Shown: positions 21,501-35,400 of the stretch, one piece after another
Position numbering within the stretch: position 1 is the first letter of the stretch
How the letters are laid out: each line of letters starts with the position of its first letter
Origin: Vitellaria paradoxa
Lineage: Eukaryota; Streptophyta; Magnoliopsida; Ericales; Sapotaceae
Length of the DNA stretch: 64,000 nt
NCBI GenBank assembly: GCA_019916065.1
Contig: CM034233.1
Location: 21,339,936 to 21,403,935 of the forward strand
Direction of reading: 5' to 3'
Made by a program: the position numbers and the translations under genes
Notes under the pieces: generated by a model
The model's database searches: none
Told to the model about the DNA's origin: nothing
What the model saw: the letters and a program-made list of their open reading frames with translations, nothing else

Positions 21501-24500
21501 AAGAACTCTGCATCACAGCAAAAATAACATAGCATTACATACGTAACATGCATTTAAGGCAATTTCATCCATTCCAACAGGTAGACGTAACTTATGTGCA
21601 TTTCTTATGTGCATCTAGTCAGATATCAGGATCTGTAATCACTTGACTGTAACATGCAATAAAGAAATTGGCAGATAAACACACATTATTGAACAGGCAA
21701 TTTGTTAGTTAAAGAAAAGTCGCAAAATATTACAATAATAGGAGGGAAAACAAATGAGAATTTAACCAATCTCTCTAATAATATGCCATTATTTCTGTTA
21801 AGTATGCACTACTACTGATTATAATCATAAGGATTATTGACATTTCCAGTTTATTAGACTTGCTAATGGACCCTATAGCTAATGTGTTCTATCTTCATCT
21901 ATGCTACCAGGCAAGAACATGTGTACTTGTCTTGACTGTGGGAGTACCTCAAGTTTTTGACTTTCATCAAATTCCTGGATGGAATGATGCAAGGACATGG
22001 CAAAAGAGCATCAGATATCTCTTATTTTGTTTGTCAGCGCAAAATGAGCAGATTATTCAACAAAGATCTTCTTTTATTTGGTGATAACCATGTAAGGAAG
22101 TAACCACCTAAAAAAGGAGTGTAGTAAAAGGTGTTACGTTTGAATCATATGAAAAGTTGCACTATATTGGTGGCGTCATATCCAGACTCAGGTGTTGCTA
22201 CAAGTTCAACAGTGGGCCATTTGGAGATAAAAATCCGACGCCCATTGTCGGGTCCAAGTGTTGCCAGAAATGTCGTGTCTCCTTATCCGAGGAGACTGAA
22301 CCTCTGCCACAACATCAATATCAAAGGTTATTTAAACTCCACGAGTGAAATTCCAATACAAATTTTCATTAATGAGCTCCAGAAAAATTTGCAGGTACCA
22401 TGCGATAGCTCTTGATGTGGGTATCTCCATGGTGGTAACATATCAAGGACAAGAGATTCCATACAAGTCCTTGTGTAAATAAACCTCAAGGCCAAAATTG
22501 ACAATGTTTCAGATTTATTGAAACTGGATGGAGACATTACAGCATATTTAGTGAGATTCATTGCCAAATCCAAGTTTTTCTCAGTATAATTTTCATAGAT
22601 ATTCCCAGAAAATTTTAATCACATTCATTTCCCTTGGAATTAGCCCCCTGTTGTATTTCTGCTATAGAGATTAGTTGTTGTGCGTGCAAGCGCCTTACAG
22701 TTTTATTAACACATAATAGTTGTCAACCACCGTTAATTGTTCCCCACCCCTCGGGCCGCCCCAAGACCAAAAAATATATAACTTTAATCTCTATTTGTAA
22801 TAAATCAAAAGACAATCAAAGGAGAGAGAAAATTAAATAAATAAACTTAAACAGGAAATAAACACGTGCATCTTCCAAATAAACTAGTTTACCTGGCCGC
22901 GATTCCCGAGTAAACGTCTGCAGGCTTCTCTCCAGCAACAAGATTGACTGCAGCTGCACCTAGCTGAACAAGTGTACCGTTTAAATGAGAATTGGAAAGA
23001 ATTCAGATATATAGCTGACAAATGTAAATACAGCATATTGCTAAGGATGAAACAGACCAATTTGAAAACAAAGCCAAGACTAGTAGTAAATTTTGCCACT
23101 TTGGTGGAAATTCAGGTGTATTGGCTTAACTAAATATATCTGTTAGGTTCTAATTCTAAGTATTGGCAAATTTCTTTACCAAATAGGATTTTGATTCCTA
23201 AACAACTTAGGAGTTTGATTACTAGATCATAAAGGTTTTAATTCCCTAACATATTAGGAATGTAATTCCTTAACCCAATAGGGTTTGATTTGAAATTGTT
23301 TAGGGAAAGTCTGATTTTTATTTTATTAGGAATCCAAATTTAATCACGAATATTCAGAATATTTGTTCAAGGGTTTTGAGAGTAATTTATCTAGGGACAA
23401 ATTCTGCTTGAAATACAAGTCAAAGAATACAATGATGTCAAAAAGAGTCTTTGCTGCCATGTTAAATTACATTTGATGCCAATTCAAGTCCTCGGTGGGC
23501 ATGATTTATGCAAATGACGTGTCAAGCTTATTGGATTCGATGATCCACATTGATGAAAAGTCTGGTCTTGCTATTTGGATTGGAGTTATGAAGTCACATC
23601 ATTATATTCAAGCAATCATGCAGACAAAGAATCATATGGAGCCTTATAAGAATTGGATTCAGTTTTAGACCACACGAATTATTTAGTGAAGTCACTCCAT
23701 AACTCACTCCATAACTCACTCCAGCTAGGGGGGTGTCGCTGAAAACTGCAGCAGTGCATACTTTGAAAGAACAACCGCTGGCTAACTTACTGGAAAACAC
23801 TGCTACTGAGTTTTTCAGTCTGTAATGCTAGATAAGTCTCTGGATGCCCGTTGGCTGAAATGCTGTAAGGTCGTTTTTGTCACTGCAACTCGCTGTAATT
23901 TCACTGGATATTCAACCAGCGAGCAATGAGTTTCCTGAATTGGTTTTCCTATTTTTGGATGTCTATTCAGACTAGGACTTCATTTCCTATTTAAGGGAAC
24001 GTTATCCCAAGGGTTTTGTGTGAGAATTCGTTATTCAAGTGGTCATTTTTCAAGTTTCAAGAGTTCTCCCAAACACTTAGCCAAAGAACAAATTCATTCA
24101 TATATGTGTTGGTGATTTGAGGAATTTTGGATCGTAGGGTTGATCATCATGGAAGCGGTGATTGTTCTTCTTCTTGGAGTGGTGAATCATGGACGCGAGC
24201 ATGGGGATTCAAGCAATAGGATTTCTCCATACGAAGACCTGAGGTTTTTCTCAAGAAGGGTTTACTTGAAAAATTTCTTGCACCTTGTCTATTTTCTGCA
24301 CGTGTGAAATGTGATTGGTTTGATCAATTTTGGGTTTATCAGCATCCACCACCAAAAAATAAAATAAAATAATAGAAGAAATGAAATAAACTAAAATAGT
24401 ATCTTTCTTCAAATGTGATTTCTATTATTTTATTTTTCATTATTTTAAGTGATCTATAATACTTCAAGAGAGATAATTATCGTAAATACGAGATATATAT

Positions 24501-27500
24501 TCAGCCTCAAAAGACAAAATAGGAACAGAAATTAGAAAGTCCCAGCCAACTCTGAAAGTTGCAACTAGTACTTCCTGACACAGATTTCCTACAAGAACAC
24601 CAAGACAAGTGGTCAACTGTGGCAAAAAGTTACCAACTTACATGAAGTGTGGATAGAGATATTTCATTACCTTATCCCTTCCAAGGGCAGCATAATGTTG
24701 CAAGCCATTGCATGATCCATCCTTGAAAAAGTGCCCACAAAAGAAAATGAAAAGGAGACTTAAGTTTAAATAGTGATAACCAAAAACCAATGCAATCACA
24801 AAATAAAACGTTACATAGGCTTGATTTTTTATGACATTCAATAAGTGATAGCAACATTAAGCAATAAGGAAAAACGGTAGAAATTCATTGTCCCCTGTTC
24901 CTTGATCCCTTTGTCTGTGACCACGCACAGACAAGATGGGGTGTTCTAAAAGGGGGCTGACAGTAAAAATTTTGTAAACGTGCTAAGAAATTTTTCCAAA
25001 ATGCATTTTGCAGAACACAAATTTAACTTTGTCCAGTTGTGTGTGGCTATGGGTGTTTGTGAACATGCACATGAAAGGTTGAGCTAGCAAGTAGGCTTGA
25101 ATGGTTAATCAAAATGCAATCGAAGAATATAATTATACATCACTACTTGTGAGAATCAGCAATAGTAGTACCTGATGGACAGGCATGTGAGAAATAGTGG
25201 TCTCTGGAGAGGAGCTTCTTAATGCTTCAGCAAGACTAATACATGTTGCCAAGCATTGAAATGGATCCTCTGCACCCAACCACCAACGCCTTCCTTCTAG
25301 GGGACGGTCGGCAGAATCAAATACATCATCCAGATGATTCTCAGTAAATGCTATTCGACCATCGTATGACAACTTGTCCACACCACCGGCATACAAATTT
25401 GCTAGATGTATCTTCAACCATTGTAAGCCTGACTTTCCAAGAGGTCGTCCCTCTGCAAACTCCAAAATGCCTCGACAAAGATCAGAGCCAAGATGGTTCA
25501 AATATGGGTGCATGGGGTATGCACGGCCACGGAAATCGAGGTTGTGTGGGTAGAAGAAGCCATCTTCATCCTTCATCTTTCGTGCAACCTGCACCACAAT
25601 TTGAAAGGATCAATATATTCCATATTAGAACATCCAAAATATCTGATGTTTAAGCTAAAGGAATTCAAATATCAGAAGCTACTTACAGCAAGTTTTAGCT
25701 CTACATCACACCTCTGTGAATGCCTTTCACTGTTCTCTTTTTTCACAGCCTTAACTTTCCACTTCCATTTCCTGATTTCTGCTTCCTCTTCTGTATCTGG
25801 TTCCTCTGGAAAAGGAACCTGCACTTGCAAAAAAATAAAATAAAATAAAGTTCACTATTTGAACTAGCATCTGCCACTAAGTTCATTGTATCTAGTGAGA
25901 ATGTAATTCTTGAAGGGCAAAGAGAAATAAAAAACCACAAAAAAAAGAAGTATGAAAGATCTCATAAAAGAGTAACCAACATCTTCTCGATCCACCAAAT
26001 CGGCAAGATGACCTCCACTAGCCCATATCCTGTCTATGACACCAAGAACCCTCTTGTTTACCCTCCATTTGGTATTGCCAAGCGTATTGAGAGCCTGAAA
26101 TGCAAAACGAGCATTATTGCAAGAAACAAAGGATTAATTCCACTTTCCTACTAGATAATGTGACAAACTGCTTTGACCAACTCCCTAATGCTATTTCACA
26201 AAAAATAAAGTTCATCATAAATACTCAGATAACACAATGTAGAATAATCGAGGTACAAAATATCAATTCCATCTCCCACATTCAGACATGAAAAATTCAT
26301 CAGACCAACACCCCAGGCTATTTAATAAGGGGAAAAACATAAATTATAAAACCAAAGGTTCCCAAACCTCAAAAACAGGTTCTAATTGCTTTTTTGGAGC
26401 CCTTTTCACTGCATCACGTTGTTGTTTTGATCCATGCGTGCGCATAGCATATGATGGTAAGAATAAATATGCTCCCCTATCATACCTGTCGATATAAAGA
26501 AAATTTAACCAAGCACGGTAAAGAATAATCTCAACATCTATTCCTGACTAAATGAAGAATAAGCTGCATGTTTGCCTAAATATTTAGACAATATATGAAG
26601 CCCCTTGTAAGCAGTTACAATTATTAAACACAATTTGTTTGTTGAAATAGAGATCTTTCATCTTGACAATCAAGCTATCAACATCCTCCAGGATGATAAA
26701 ATTCTAAAAGTTAGAGCACATTCAATCGACTAGATTACCACTAGCATATTATCATGAAAACAAACAACAATATCTGACAACATGAAACAGTAATACCATA
26801 CCCTGTCCAGTTTTGTGGAGGTACCAACATTGGCATGTAGGGAATCACCATGTGCCTAGCCTGATTGGAAAGCGAGAATTAGAATCAAAGCTGATCCTCC
26901 AGAGACAGACATATATGTGGAAAAAAAAATATAAAAAGAAAAACAGGCTGCATTTGCACAATTGTGACAAGAACTTTAAAGGTCAGGTATATCTGCTTTT
27001 AGTGCACACTCATCAGGTAATTGAAGTACACAGCAAGAACCACATTTCCTACTTACAGTTTTTTCCAGGCCTTTGAGAACTAAAGGGTCACATTCGATAA
27101 TTCCATATCTCTTGCTGAATTTCCTATTGTAAAAACAAATAAAATAAAAAGACAAATACATCCTTAGCAACTATATATGTGTGTGTATAAGTATAGAGAG
27201 AGAGGGAGGAGAAGGCACCAAAGAAAGATGAGATTTTTATTAACTGTGATTCCTTTGTGACGGTTTTCAGTGTGTGCATAAATGCAGGCCGAATATCCGG
27301 AGGCCCGTCCCCTAACTGATCCACTGGAGGCTGTATATAGGCAGTTTCCATCAACAATTGAATCAAACGGGAGCCAACCTGGAAAGTACATTTAAAATGG
27401 TAAATCATTCCACCAATAATAATGACAAAGAGGCTGGAATTACATCTCAGCTGTAAAGAGAACAAACCTTGACTTGAGCATCCTGACCCCAAGGTTTTAA

Positions 27501-30228
27501 GTTATCATGTTCTTTCACTATCACTCTCACTTGTTGCAGCTTTTGTTTTTTCATTAACATGGTAACTTTTTTCCTTAACTTCAGTTCTTCTTTAACTACA
27601 GAATCAGATCCTTCATCAGGATAGTTGTTCACTGTATTCTTTTTCTTTGTCCTCTCCAAAAACCTCTGTATCCTAGCCTGGCACACAGAAAAAAATAATA
27701 ATGAATATACAAGCATCAATCAAATAACCAATTATTGGGCGGTATATTTTGCATAGCAGGTACAGAGAAAACATTCATGATAACATGCCAATAAGGAGAA
27801 CATTCTCTTAGTAGAAAGATTTCAAATATCATAATAAGGTCCAAAATCCAGAATATCACAGTTGATAAGTCTATCAATAGATTTATAAATCTGATATCCA
27901 GAATGTCACTGTTGATAAACCTATCAACAGATTTATACATTTGACACATATAACTTAAGACATTTGACACGTGTAACTTAAGACCATGCTAAATTGATCC
28001 CAGAAAAGAAAAGGAAAAAAAACATATGGCCATGCTAATAGGTAACAGATTTCAATTGTAAAGTTTGATGACCAATGGCTGAATAGCCACAAATTGCTAA
28101 GAATAAGCCACTGAAATTGTTCAGACAGTTCTGAAGAATAAAATGGGAAAACTACTAAGAGATGTCCACAAATCTTGGACATAGGACCTTCGTGTTCAAA
28201 CATCTCCAATATCTAAACAGATACTTCATAATGAGAAACACACAAAAATTTGTTAAGTAAAGAAGCTTAGGGTGGACTAGAATTGAACACAAAAAGGAAT
28301 CAAAAACTAACTGGTTCTTTTTGATCCAAAAGTAACAAGAAGCACAACTACAAATCAAAAAATCTTTTGAACACAAAAAACAAGTCACACTCTGCCATGC
28401 AAAGTTGCTTAAACTGTGCTTCGCTCATCTGTACCAACAGGAAGACCAATTCCCACAATTATTTGAATGTTAACACCATTTCATTAAAAGATCCCTGAAG
28501 GTGGCACGACACCATACATAAGGCAGACCAGTTGCATGCATAGTCAAGCCACTTTCAATATATATACTCCAATAAAATGTGTATATATATCCAATAAAAT
28601 GGAAAGGAACACCAAACATTCGTCATAACATTGATTTCCTTGGTTATCCATGCAAATTTGTTTTCAAACAAGCAGAGAGAGTTTAGATGCTCCAGAGGCA
28701 ACAGTTGTTGCCCACTTCAATATCAACGCATAACTTATAACAAAAATCCAACTTATCCTAACACTCTATTTGGAATGGTGCATTTGATTATTTTTTATTT
28801 CATCTGATGAGAATTTTCATGAATTCTTATGTTTGGAATTAAAATAAAATTTTATGAGTTGGATTTGATTTTATTTCATCATTTAAATTTTGATATTTCT
28901 ATATCATTTGAAATCCAATCCAAAATAATAAAATTTGATGAGAATTCATTACTTTCTTGAGTCATCTAAGTAAGTGGACAAATTTATCCTCATATATTAT
29001 ATTTACCATATTTTTTTACTTCTATTAACATGGTCAAATTTCTTTTAAACAAAATCAATTCAATTCTTAAATGCAAAATGTGCCCCAAACACAAAATTTT
29101 ACTTTCCAAATCAAATCTAATAAATTCTTTATTTTAAAATCAAATCAATTCTAAGAGAAGAATGTTTCCAAATGGAGTGAGAGAATTCCAACAACTTGCT
29201 ATTATAATATCTGGAGAATCAGAAGACTCAATCCCCTAAATGCATGCAGTTTTGGACTTAAAAAAACCTAATGCAGTTTTGAAGAGCACACACACATCAG
29301 GCAAAGCAAGTTTTTTGCAAACCAAATTTCAGTTGCAGATAAAAGACAACATACTTTCCACTGAATTAAAAGTAACCCACCAAACACAAGAAGAACAAAC
29401 AAAATTACTAAGTGGACTCACCTCGTGCTCAATGGCTTCACCTATTTGGAAAGCAGCTTGCACCACTCTGGCGCCGCCATGCCCTCCTCCAGTCATCAAC
29501 AACCCCATCAACTTATGCATTGTAATAACTGCCATCATATCTGCCGGCAAAAGATCAAAATAAGGGGCGTAAGCTGTCCTGTTGTTTCCTTCCCTGCACA
29601 TCTCCTGCTCTGCCACAATAGCACCTCGCAAAGGCTCAAACCAACCCAGGAACAATGACTTCATGTAAGGCAAATTGGGTGCAAGCTTCTGCTCGCACAT
29701 GTCCGTTAGAAGTTCTTGGTACTCCTTCGCCGCCTCTTCCCATGCCTCCGTCTCTATCTTTATCTGTCGCCTTCGAAGCATAATATACTTTCCCTGCCCC
29801 ATTCCACCAACCAATTTCGGCTGCTTTGGTTGCAGCTCTACTCTGGACTCAGCCTGAGTTACTCTGTTCATCTCCTCTATTAATTCCTGAATTTCGTCAC
29901 TATCTTCTTCTTCTTCAGTCGAAACAATTGCCTCCGCAACATTTGCATAACCTCTTGCGCAACTAGAAAAACTAAAAGGATTGCTAGAGTTAGAGAAATG
30001 GCACATACCCAATTGGTCCCTCCGAGAAAATAATCCACCAATTCGCGCAAAACCCACAACTGATGACTCTGAATTCGCATAAGTTTGGGTCTCGGGGGAG
30101 CTAATTTCATCAATAAAAATCGAATCTTGGGGAGGTTTTACCAAGCTAAAAGAAGGTAAAAAAGAATAGCACTCAGTGGAGGACTTCAACTTATTCAAAG
30201 AAGCCTGCCTCGATAAACTTCTCCACAT
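18563..30228 (-). CDS. RPOTM: Phage-type RNA polymerase, mitochondrial (RPOTm), 19 exons
   Basis: Single-subunit T7-like polymerase transcribing mitochondrial genes. Exons (minus): 30228-29422, 27677-27468, 27378-27245, 27123-27057, 26860-26802, 26485-26368, 26094-25981, 25818-25687, 25588-25172, 24721-24671, 22963-22893, 21507-21423, 21253-21101, 20889-20815, 19715-19626, 19524-19477, 19223-19109, 19023-18920, 18673-18563. All are GT-AG and in phase: 2961 nt, 986 aa, close to the family length. The N-terminus [15 protein letters not shown] looks like a mitochondrial presequence. Catalytic features: [16 protein letters not shown] with Asp687; [14 protein letters not shown] with Lys762 and Tyr770; HDSYWTH with Asp919; C-terminus SPYFFN. 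The linker and [16 protein letters not shown] resemble RPOTm more than the dual-targeted RPOTmp; plastid RPOTp is less likely. No key residue is missing. Intron 1 carries a MITE and intron 10 a retroelement-like insertion. Confidence 0.93.
23130..24345 (+). mobile_element. Probable LTR-type retroelement insertion in RPOTm intron 10
   Basis: Intron 10 (22964-24670) is swollen by about 1.2 kb of sequence with a different texture: less AT-rich, with repeats such as ATTCCTTAACCCAATAGG and the iterated CACTCCATAACTCACTCC. It holds a promoter-like TTCCTATTTAAGGGAAC at about 23980, followed by an untranslated-looking region (CAAGAGTTCTCCCAAACACT) and no protease, integrase or reverse transcriptase domain. 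This resembles a solo LTR on the plus strand, antisense to RPOTm. Exact ends and a target duplication could not be fixed, so the boundaries are approximate and the class is inference. Confidence 0.45.
28762..29179 (-). mobile_element. ~420-bp MITE, copy 1, in RPOTm intron 1
   Basis: Ends CACTCTATTTGGAA and TTCCAAATGGAGTG form an imperfect terminal inverted repeat. The body, read on the minus strand, closely matches the plus strand of 44286-44712 along its whole length (shared blocks include TGGATTTCAAATGATAT-type, GATAAATTTGTCCA and TTAATTCTAAATATA-type segments). Non-coding. The target duplication is not clear. Superfamily unresolved; a hAT or Mutator-like MITE are both possible. Confidence 0.7.
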
Positions 30229-32455
30229 ATTCGTAAATGTGCTGATAAAATTTAGTGGGAGATTGAGGTTTGTTCAATTGGGTTGTCGATGAAACAAGCG
30301 GAGAATGGTGAAATGAAAAAGCACATCAAAAGATTATGGGGTTTTCCTGGAAAATCAAAGAGAAAATGACGGAAGCATAGAGAATAATAATTGGAAGACG
30401 AAAAAAATCGAAAGCAGTGAGAGAGATCCGAGGAGGGAAAGGGGCTGCACGAGTCGGTATTTTGTGCAGCCGCCTTAAACCATCCTAAAACCTTATTGTG
30501 TTCTCTCTCTGTGTTTGCTTCATGGTCTGCGATCCACTGCACTTTCTTAAACCTGACCCGTTAAAAGCCATTGGGTTAGATTCGAATTCCGATTCGGATC
30601 CACCCAGTTTCGTGAATCAGCGAAAAGTGTGCTCCAGCCTCCAACAATGCAGAAGAACATGAGGTGAAATATAAATACTTTCATGATGGATTAAAAATAA
30701 TAAAATAAAGTAAAATTTTGAAACAATTTCTTGATTACTTAAAATGTGATATTTTATAAATTAAAAATATAATTTAATTAATATATGAATCCTTTTCATA
30801 ATAATGACAAATATTTTTCGGGGTTGAATTCACAATTTTTTTTTTAAATTTGTTGTGCTCAATTGAAGTATTAAACTTTGGAAAAAAAATAACAAATAAG
30901 TAAATTTTAAATTGTTAAGTGATTGATGTATTTCTTGAAAAGTATAAAAAAAAATTGTTGATGAAAGTTAGACAAAATTTGTAAAAGTTAAAAAAAGTTC
31001 GTAAAATTAAAGATTTTTAACTAAAAAAACTTTCAAAAAATTAAAACAATAGAAATTTTTTACTAAATTAAGTACTCGAAACACATACAAAATCGTCTTT
31101 AAATTGAGCTGTGTCTTGAAAATAATTCTTAGAATACCTCCAACAATTTTCTTATATTTTTCTAAAACGAATTTGTCAAATCCAAATTTATCACAATGAT
31201 GATCAATATATTTTAAATATTTTTAAAAAATAAAAAATTCTTCCGATTTTAATATTAAAACATTTATCAATTTTATTTATTAATTTTTTTTTGACAGGAA
31301 AAAACTATCTATAGTACCATTAATATGTAATAGAAAAGACGGTAAAGCACTTGTCAATTTATCATTAGTTTCTTTTATTTAGTGATACCACTCTTCCTTA
31401 ACTCATGTTTGCATCACCTAAAAATGATTTGTTCTACGAGAAATTAACCTAAAAATATATCAACACATATATAACAATTACAATTAAAATGTGATTGCCG
31501 GGTTTTTCAATCAAAACTAACAATTTTTAAGGTTTTTTTTTTTTAATTTTTGTACCCTCAAAAGTTAATATTCTCCCTTATTTTCTTCTCCATCCCTTAC
31601 TAATAAGAAAGAAAAATAAGAAAAATATGTTTTTGAGAGCATACATTCTATTTTAATCAATTATATCATACTTTAAAATAAAAACTTATTTGTAAAACTC
31701 AGAAAATAGTAATTTTCATAGAATAATTAACTGTCATATTTATTTTGGCTTGAAAGCAACGGTTGGATACACTTTCTTGAAAAAAGAAATAAAAAATAAA
31801 AAATCTGTTTGATACTCTTTAAAATTAAAATTCACATGCAAGATAGGATCATCTAACCTCTTTCTTTTTTTTTTTCTTCTTCTTTCTTTTTAGCATTTAA
31901 GTTCCTTTACCTGAAAATTCACACGCAAGATAACATCATCTCTCCTTTTGACATTTTAAGAAAAACATCTAGTCATAACTAGAATTTAGAAATCAAAGTT
32001 CGTGAGAATAAAAGTTGATCGACCTCAATCCCATTGAGGAATTTTGACCCATTAAGCTAGCCTTAGCATCACCTAATCTTTTGGTATGCCTTGATTGCAA
32101 CCACCCAATTTGCATAAATCACATAGAATTTAACACCATATCATAATAAATTCACCTAGGTTGGCTCCCAGCTTGCTTTCATTGCACGGAGAAACAACAG
32201 ACAAAATTTCTTGTGTCCACGAAGCGGAATACTATTTATTGTTCAACCTCAAACAGGAAAGGGAGGGGGGGGGGAAGGACATATGATGAATCTATTGACA
32301 ACAAACAGATTCAACATTAGTAACACAGCACAGAAGTTGAACAATCCTTTCCTTCCTACAACTTTATCCTCCCTCTTTGGCTGCATTATTTTCTCCGGCT
32401 CGTCTGAAAAAAAGCCTTCCCCAGCGAAGAATTCTGCTAGTTAATAAACAGGCTA
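30229..32455. other. RPOTm promoter and RPOTm-HSP90C intergenic region
   Basis: The first 400 bp next to 30228 must carry the RPOTm promoter and 5' leader (minus strand). No TATA box is obvious. A 96-codon minus-strand frame at 30252-30542 ends 24 bp before the RPOTm ATG and would be an upstream open reading frame if transcription starts above it. From 30660 to about 32200 the DNA is AT-rich with no exon. The stretch 32160-32455 next to the HSP90C stop codon is probably its 3' untranslated region, with a G run near 32262-32275. Confidence 0.55.
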
Positions 32456-35400
32456 TCAATCTTGCCATGGATCATTCTCAGCTCTAACTTCTGATGGCTC
32501 AACCACTTCTGCCTCTGAGGCTTCATCAGGATTCTGACTGGATTCTGCAGCCCCATCTTCCAGAGACTCAACCTCCTCACTCTCTGACCGGCCCCATCTT
32601 CCTCCAAGGGCCATTGCCATCATTTCGTATATCTTGTTCCCTAATTCAGCTGGACTATCCGGCTGCACCAACAAGGAAAACACATAAATATGACAGACTT
32701 GAGCCTCTCTTGGAACAAAATAAATGTGCACATCAGTATTTGTGTTGTACTTACAGAGAATCCACTGGAGATCAAGGCCGTGTCATATAAGAGGTCTACA
32801 GCTCTCTTGGCATCAGTGCTGTCAGGTGCATTCCTGCTTGCAGCCTACAAATGAACGCTAAATCAGACCACTATGGCAGGTAACTGCAGTAAAATCCATG
32901 TTTTCAAAGTGTCTTTCTCAGGACCCATTAGCAACAACAGCAATCACCTCCAAAACAGCAGACCATGTTTTTAACATAGTGGAACTATGGTTTAAAATAG
33001 CATTTCCATCAGTCAAGATTAACATCTCTCAATAGACACAGTTTTCTAACATATTAAAAGAGGAAGACTTCCTACGGTGAAAATTTAACACAACAGTCAG
33101 CGCTAGGGTACTGTTTTGACATTAAAGGGTGTCCACTAAACAATTTTAGATAAATAAGATGGTTATCATGCAGGGTCCTTCCTAAAACTAAAGATGGGAG
33201 AGACAATAATTAGTTTTTTTTTCTTCTTTTTTTTTTTTGGGGGGGGGGGGGGGGGGGAGTCGAAATATCTCTCTATTCTGAAAGTAACTTTTTCTTTCAT
33301 GACTTCTACTCCGATCTATCACTGAGTTTGATTTAAAAAATAATCTACTTAGTACATAGAAGACATGATCTACTCATAAATACACCTAAATATATCATTG
33401 CAACCAAAAAAAACATAATCAATGGAAGCCATATAAATATATTGAATTAAATACTGTGGAAAGCACCTTCCAGATAGGAATCCTGACTGCTATAAAGTAG
33501 TACGTCTCCAGCAGAAATATAACAAACCGTCCTTTCATTCTTCAAAACTTTCCCGTGTTCAACAAACATTATCTTCTTAATGATAAAGTTACTGAAACAT
33601 GTGAATGTTAAGCCACATAATCTTTTCCATACAATTCCATATCTTGTTTTCCATTACCGTTTAAGTAGTATTTTTCCCCCCTGGCTTCAATTCAGGTCCC
33701 TTCCACTAGTAATTAAGGAATTGACATCCATCGAAATATAAGTTGACAACTGCAAGGCCTAAACAAAAGTTAACCAGCATTGAGTAGAATAATCTTACAT
33801 TCAAGTCCTTAATGATGGGATGATCAGGATTGATCTCCAATATTCTCCTCCCTCTCATGAACTCCAAGCTTGAAGTGTCTCCAAGAGTCTGTGCTTTCAT
33901 CAACCTGCAGAAGAAGAGAGGCTTTCACAGCTGCATACAAACAGCAAAAAATTTTATGGCTCAACGTTCATATTTAAAGCATTTGAAGGCTGTAACAAAC
34001 CTTTCCATATTAGCAGACCATCCAAATTTGCCAGAAACAAGCACACAAGGGGACGAGCTTAGGCGCTTTGAGACTTGGACTTTTGCCACCTTATCACCAA
34101 GCTGCTGCTTTATCCAATCACAAAGAAGATTGTATTCTTGTTTAGTTTCCCTTTCTTTGACCTCATCCTCATCACCTGTTAAAATATGCAATGTCATGCC
34201 ACAAGCCCCGCAAGAGTAAAGCTACATGAATACAACATATATTTCAATTACAGGAACAATTGTTTAACTAACCAAGCTCCAAATCTTCCTTGCTAATGTC
34301 AACAAACTTCTTTTCTTTATAGGTTTGTAGATTCTGGATGGCAACTTCGTCAATAGGCTCAATTAGATATAGAACCTACAAACAAAGAAAATATCAGCAT
34401 CAAGAAAAATAGGAGCATATCTTCTTCTCAACTAACAAAAACAAAAATGTCACAAGGGGGGAGAAGAAGAAAAACACACATACATGCACAAAACCAAAAT
34501 AATTTTACACAAGATATTGAAGAAGAAGAAGAACACAAACACACACGCATGAAAAAATATATATATATATATATTATTTTACACAAGATATTGAAGAAGA
34601 AGCACACACGCATACATGCAAAAAAAATAATGATTTTACACAAGATATTGAAGTCGAAGCCTAACAGAATAGTTAAATTATTTTTAGAACAGTAGGTAAG
34701 TGTAAAAAATAAAAAATAAAAAAGAATATAAAGAACTTATCCTACCAATTTTTTTTTTCCATAGCAACAAATAAGCATCCGGTTATGTAGACTGGAAGCC
34801 AATAAATAGGTTAACTTTTAGGACCATGTCTTTCAGTTGTGAACATTGTGTGCCATTATATCAAACAATGGCTCATAATCAAAGCTCTGTCCAAGTGTCA
34901 AGTTCGTTTTATGCAAATAATTGTCAGTGATCTAGATGAATTGCATACCTCAATGTCCTTTTGGATCAGTTTCTCCAAGAAGGGAGCAGTCTTGGCACTT
35001 TTCAAGCTGTCTGTTGCCAAATAATATATAGCATTCTGGTTTTCACCCATATTTTCAACATAATCATCCAAACTTATTAATTCCTCCTCGCTTTTGGAAG
35101 AGAAGAATCGCAAAAGTGGTGTTATACGCTTGTGGTTCCCAGAATCTTCAATACATCCCAACTTCATAAATTTTCCAAAGTTCTCCCAGAATTTTTTGTA
35201 ATCCTGTGTGATAAAACGTCAGTTATCCAAGTGTAAATTTATCCCGTCTCTCTCTTCTTTTTCTTCTTTTTTTGTGTGTGTGGGGGGGGGGGGAGCGGGG
35301 GGTTGTGTGGTGGTTGGTTCAAGCAGTCCAAACCTCTTTATTTTCACTGTCAGAGATCTCTTGAATCATGTCAAAGGTTTTTCTGACGAGCCTCTTTCTC

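Noticed and set aside
22131..22415. Plus-strand frames of 94 and 63 codons in RPOTm intron 11
   Set aside because: Overlapping alternative frames inside a well-defined intron, without domain similarity; possibly part of a diverged repeat.
18563..30228. Plastid (RPOTp) or dual-targeted (RPOTmp) polymerase
   Set aside because: The N-terminus [15 protein letters not shown] and several internal stretches resemble RPOTm more closely; a formal tree would settle this, and RPOTmp is the main alternative.
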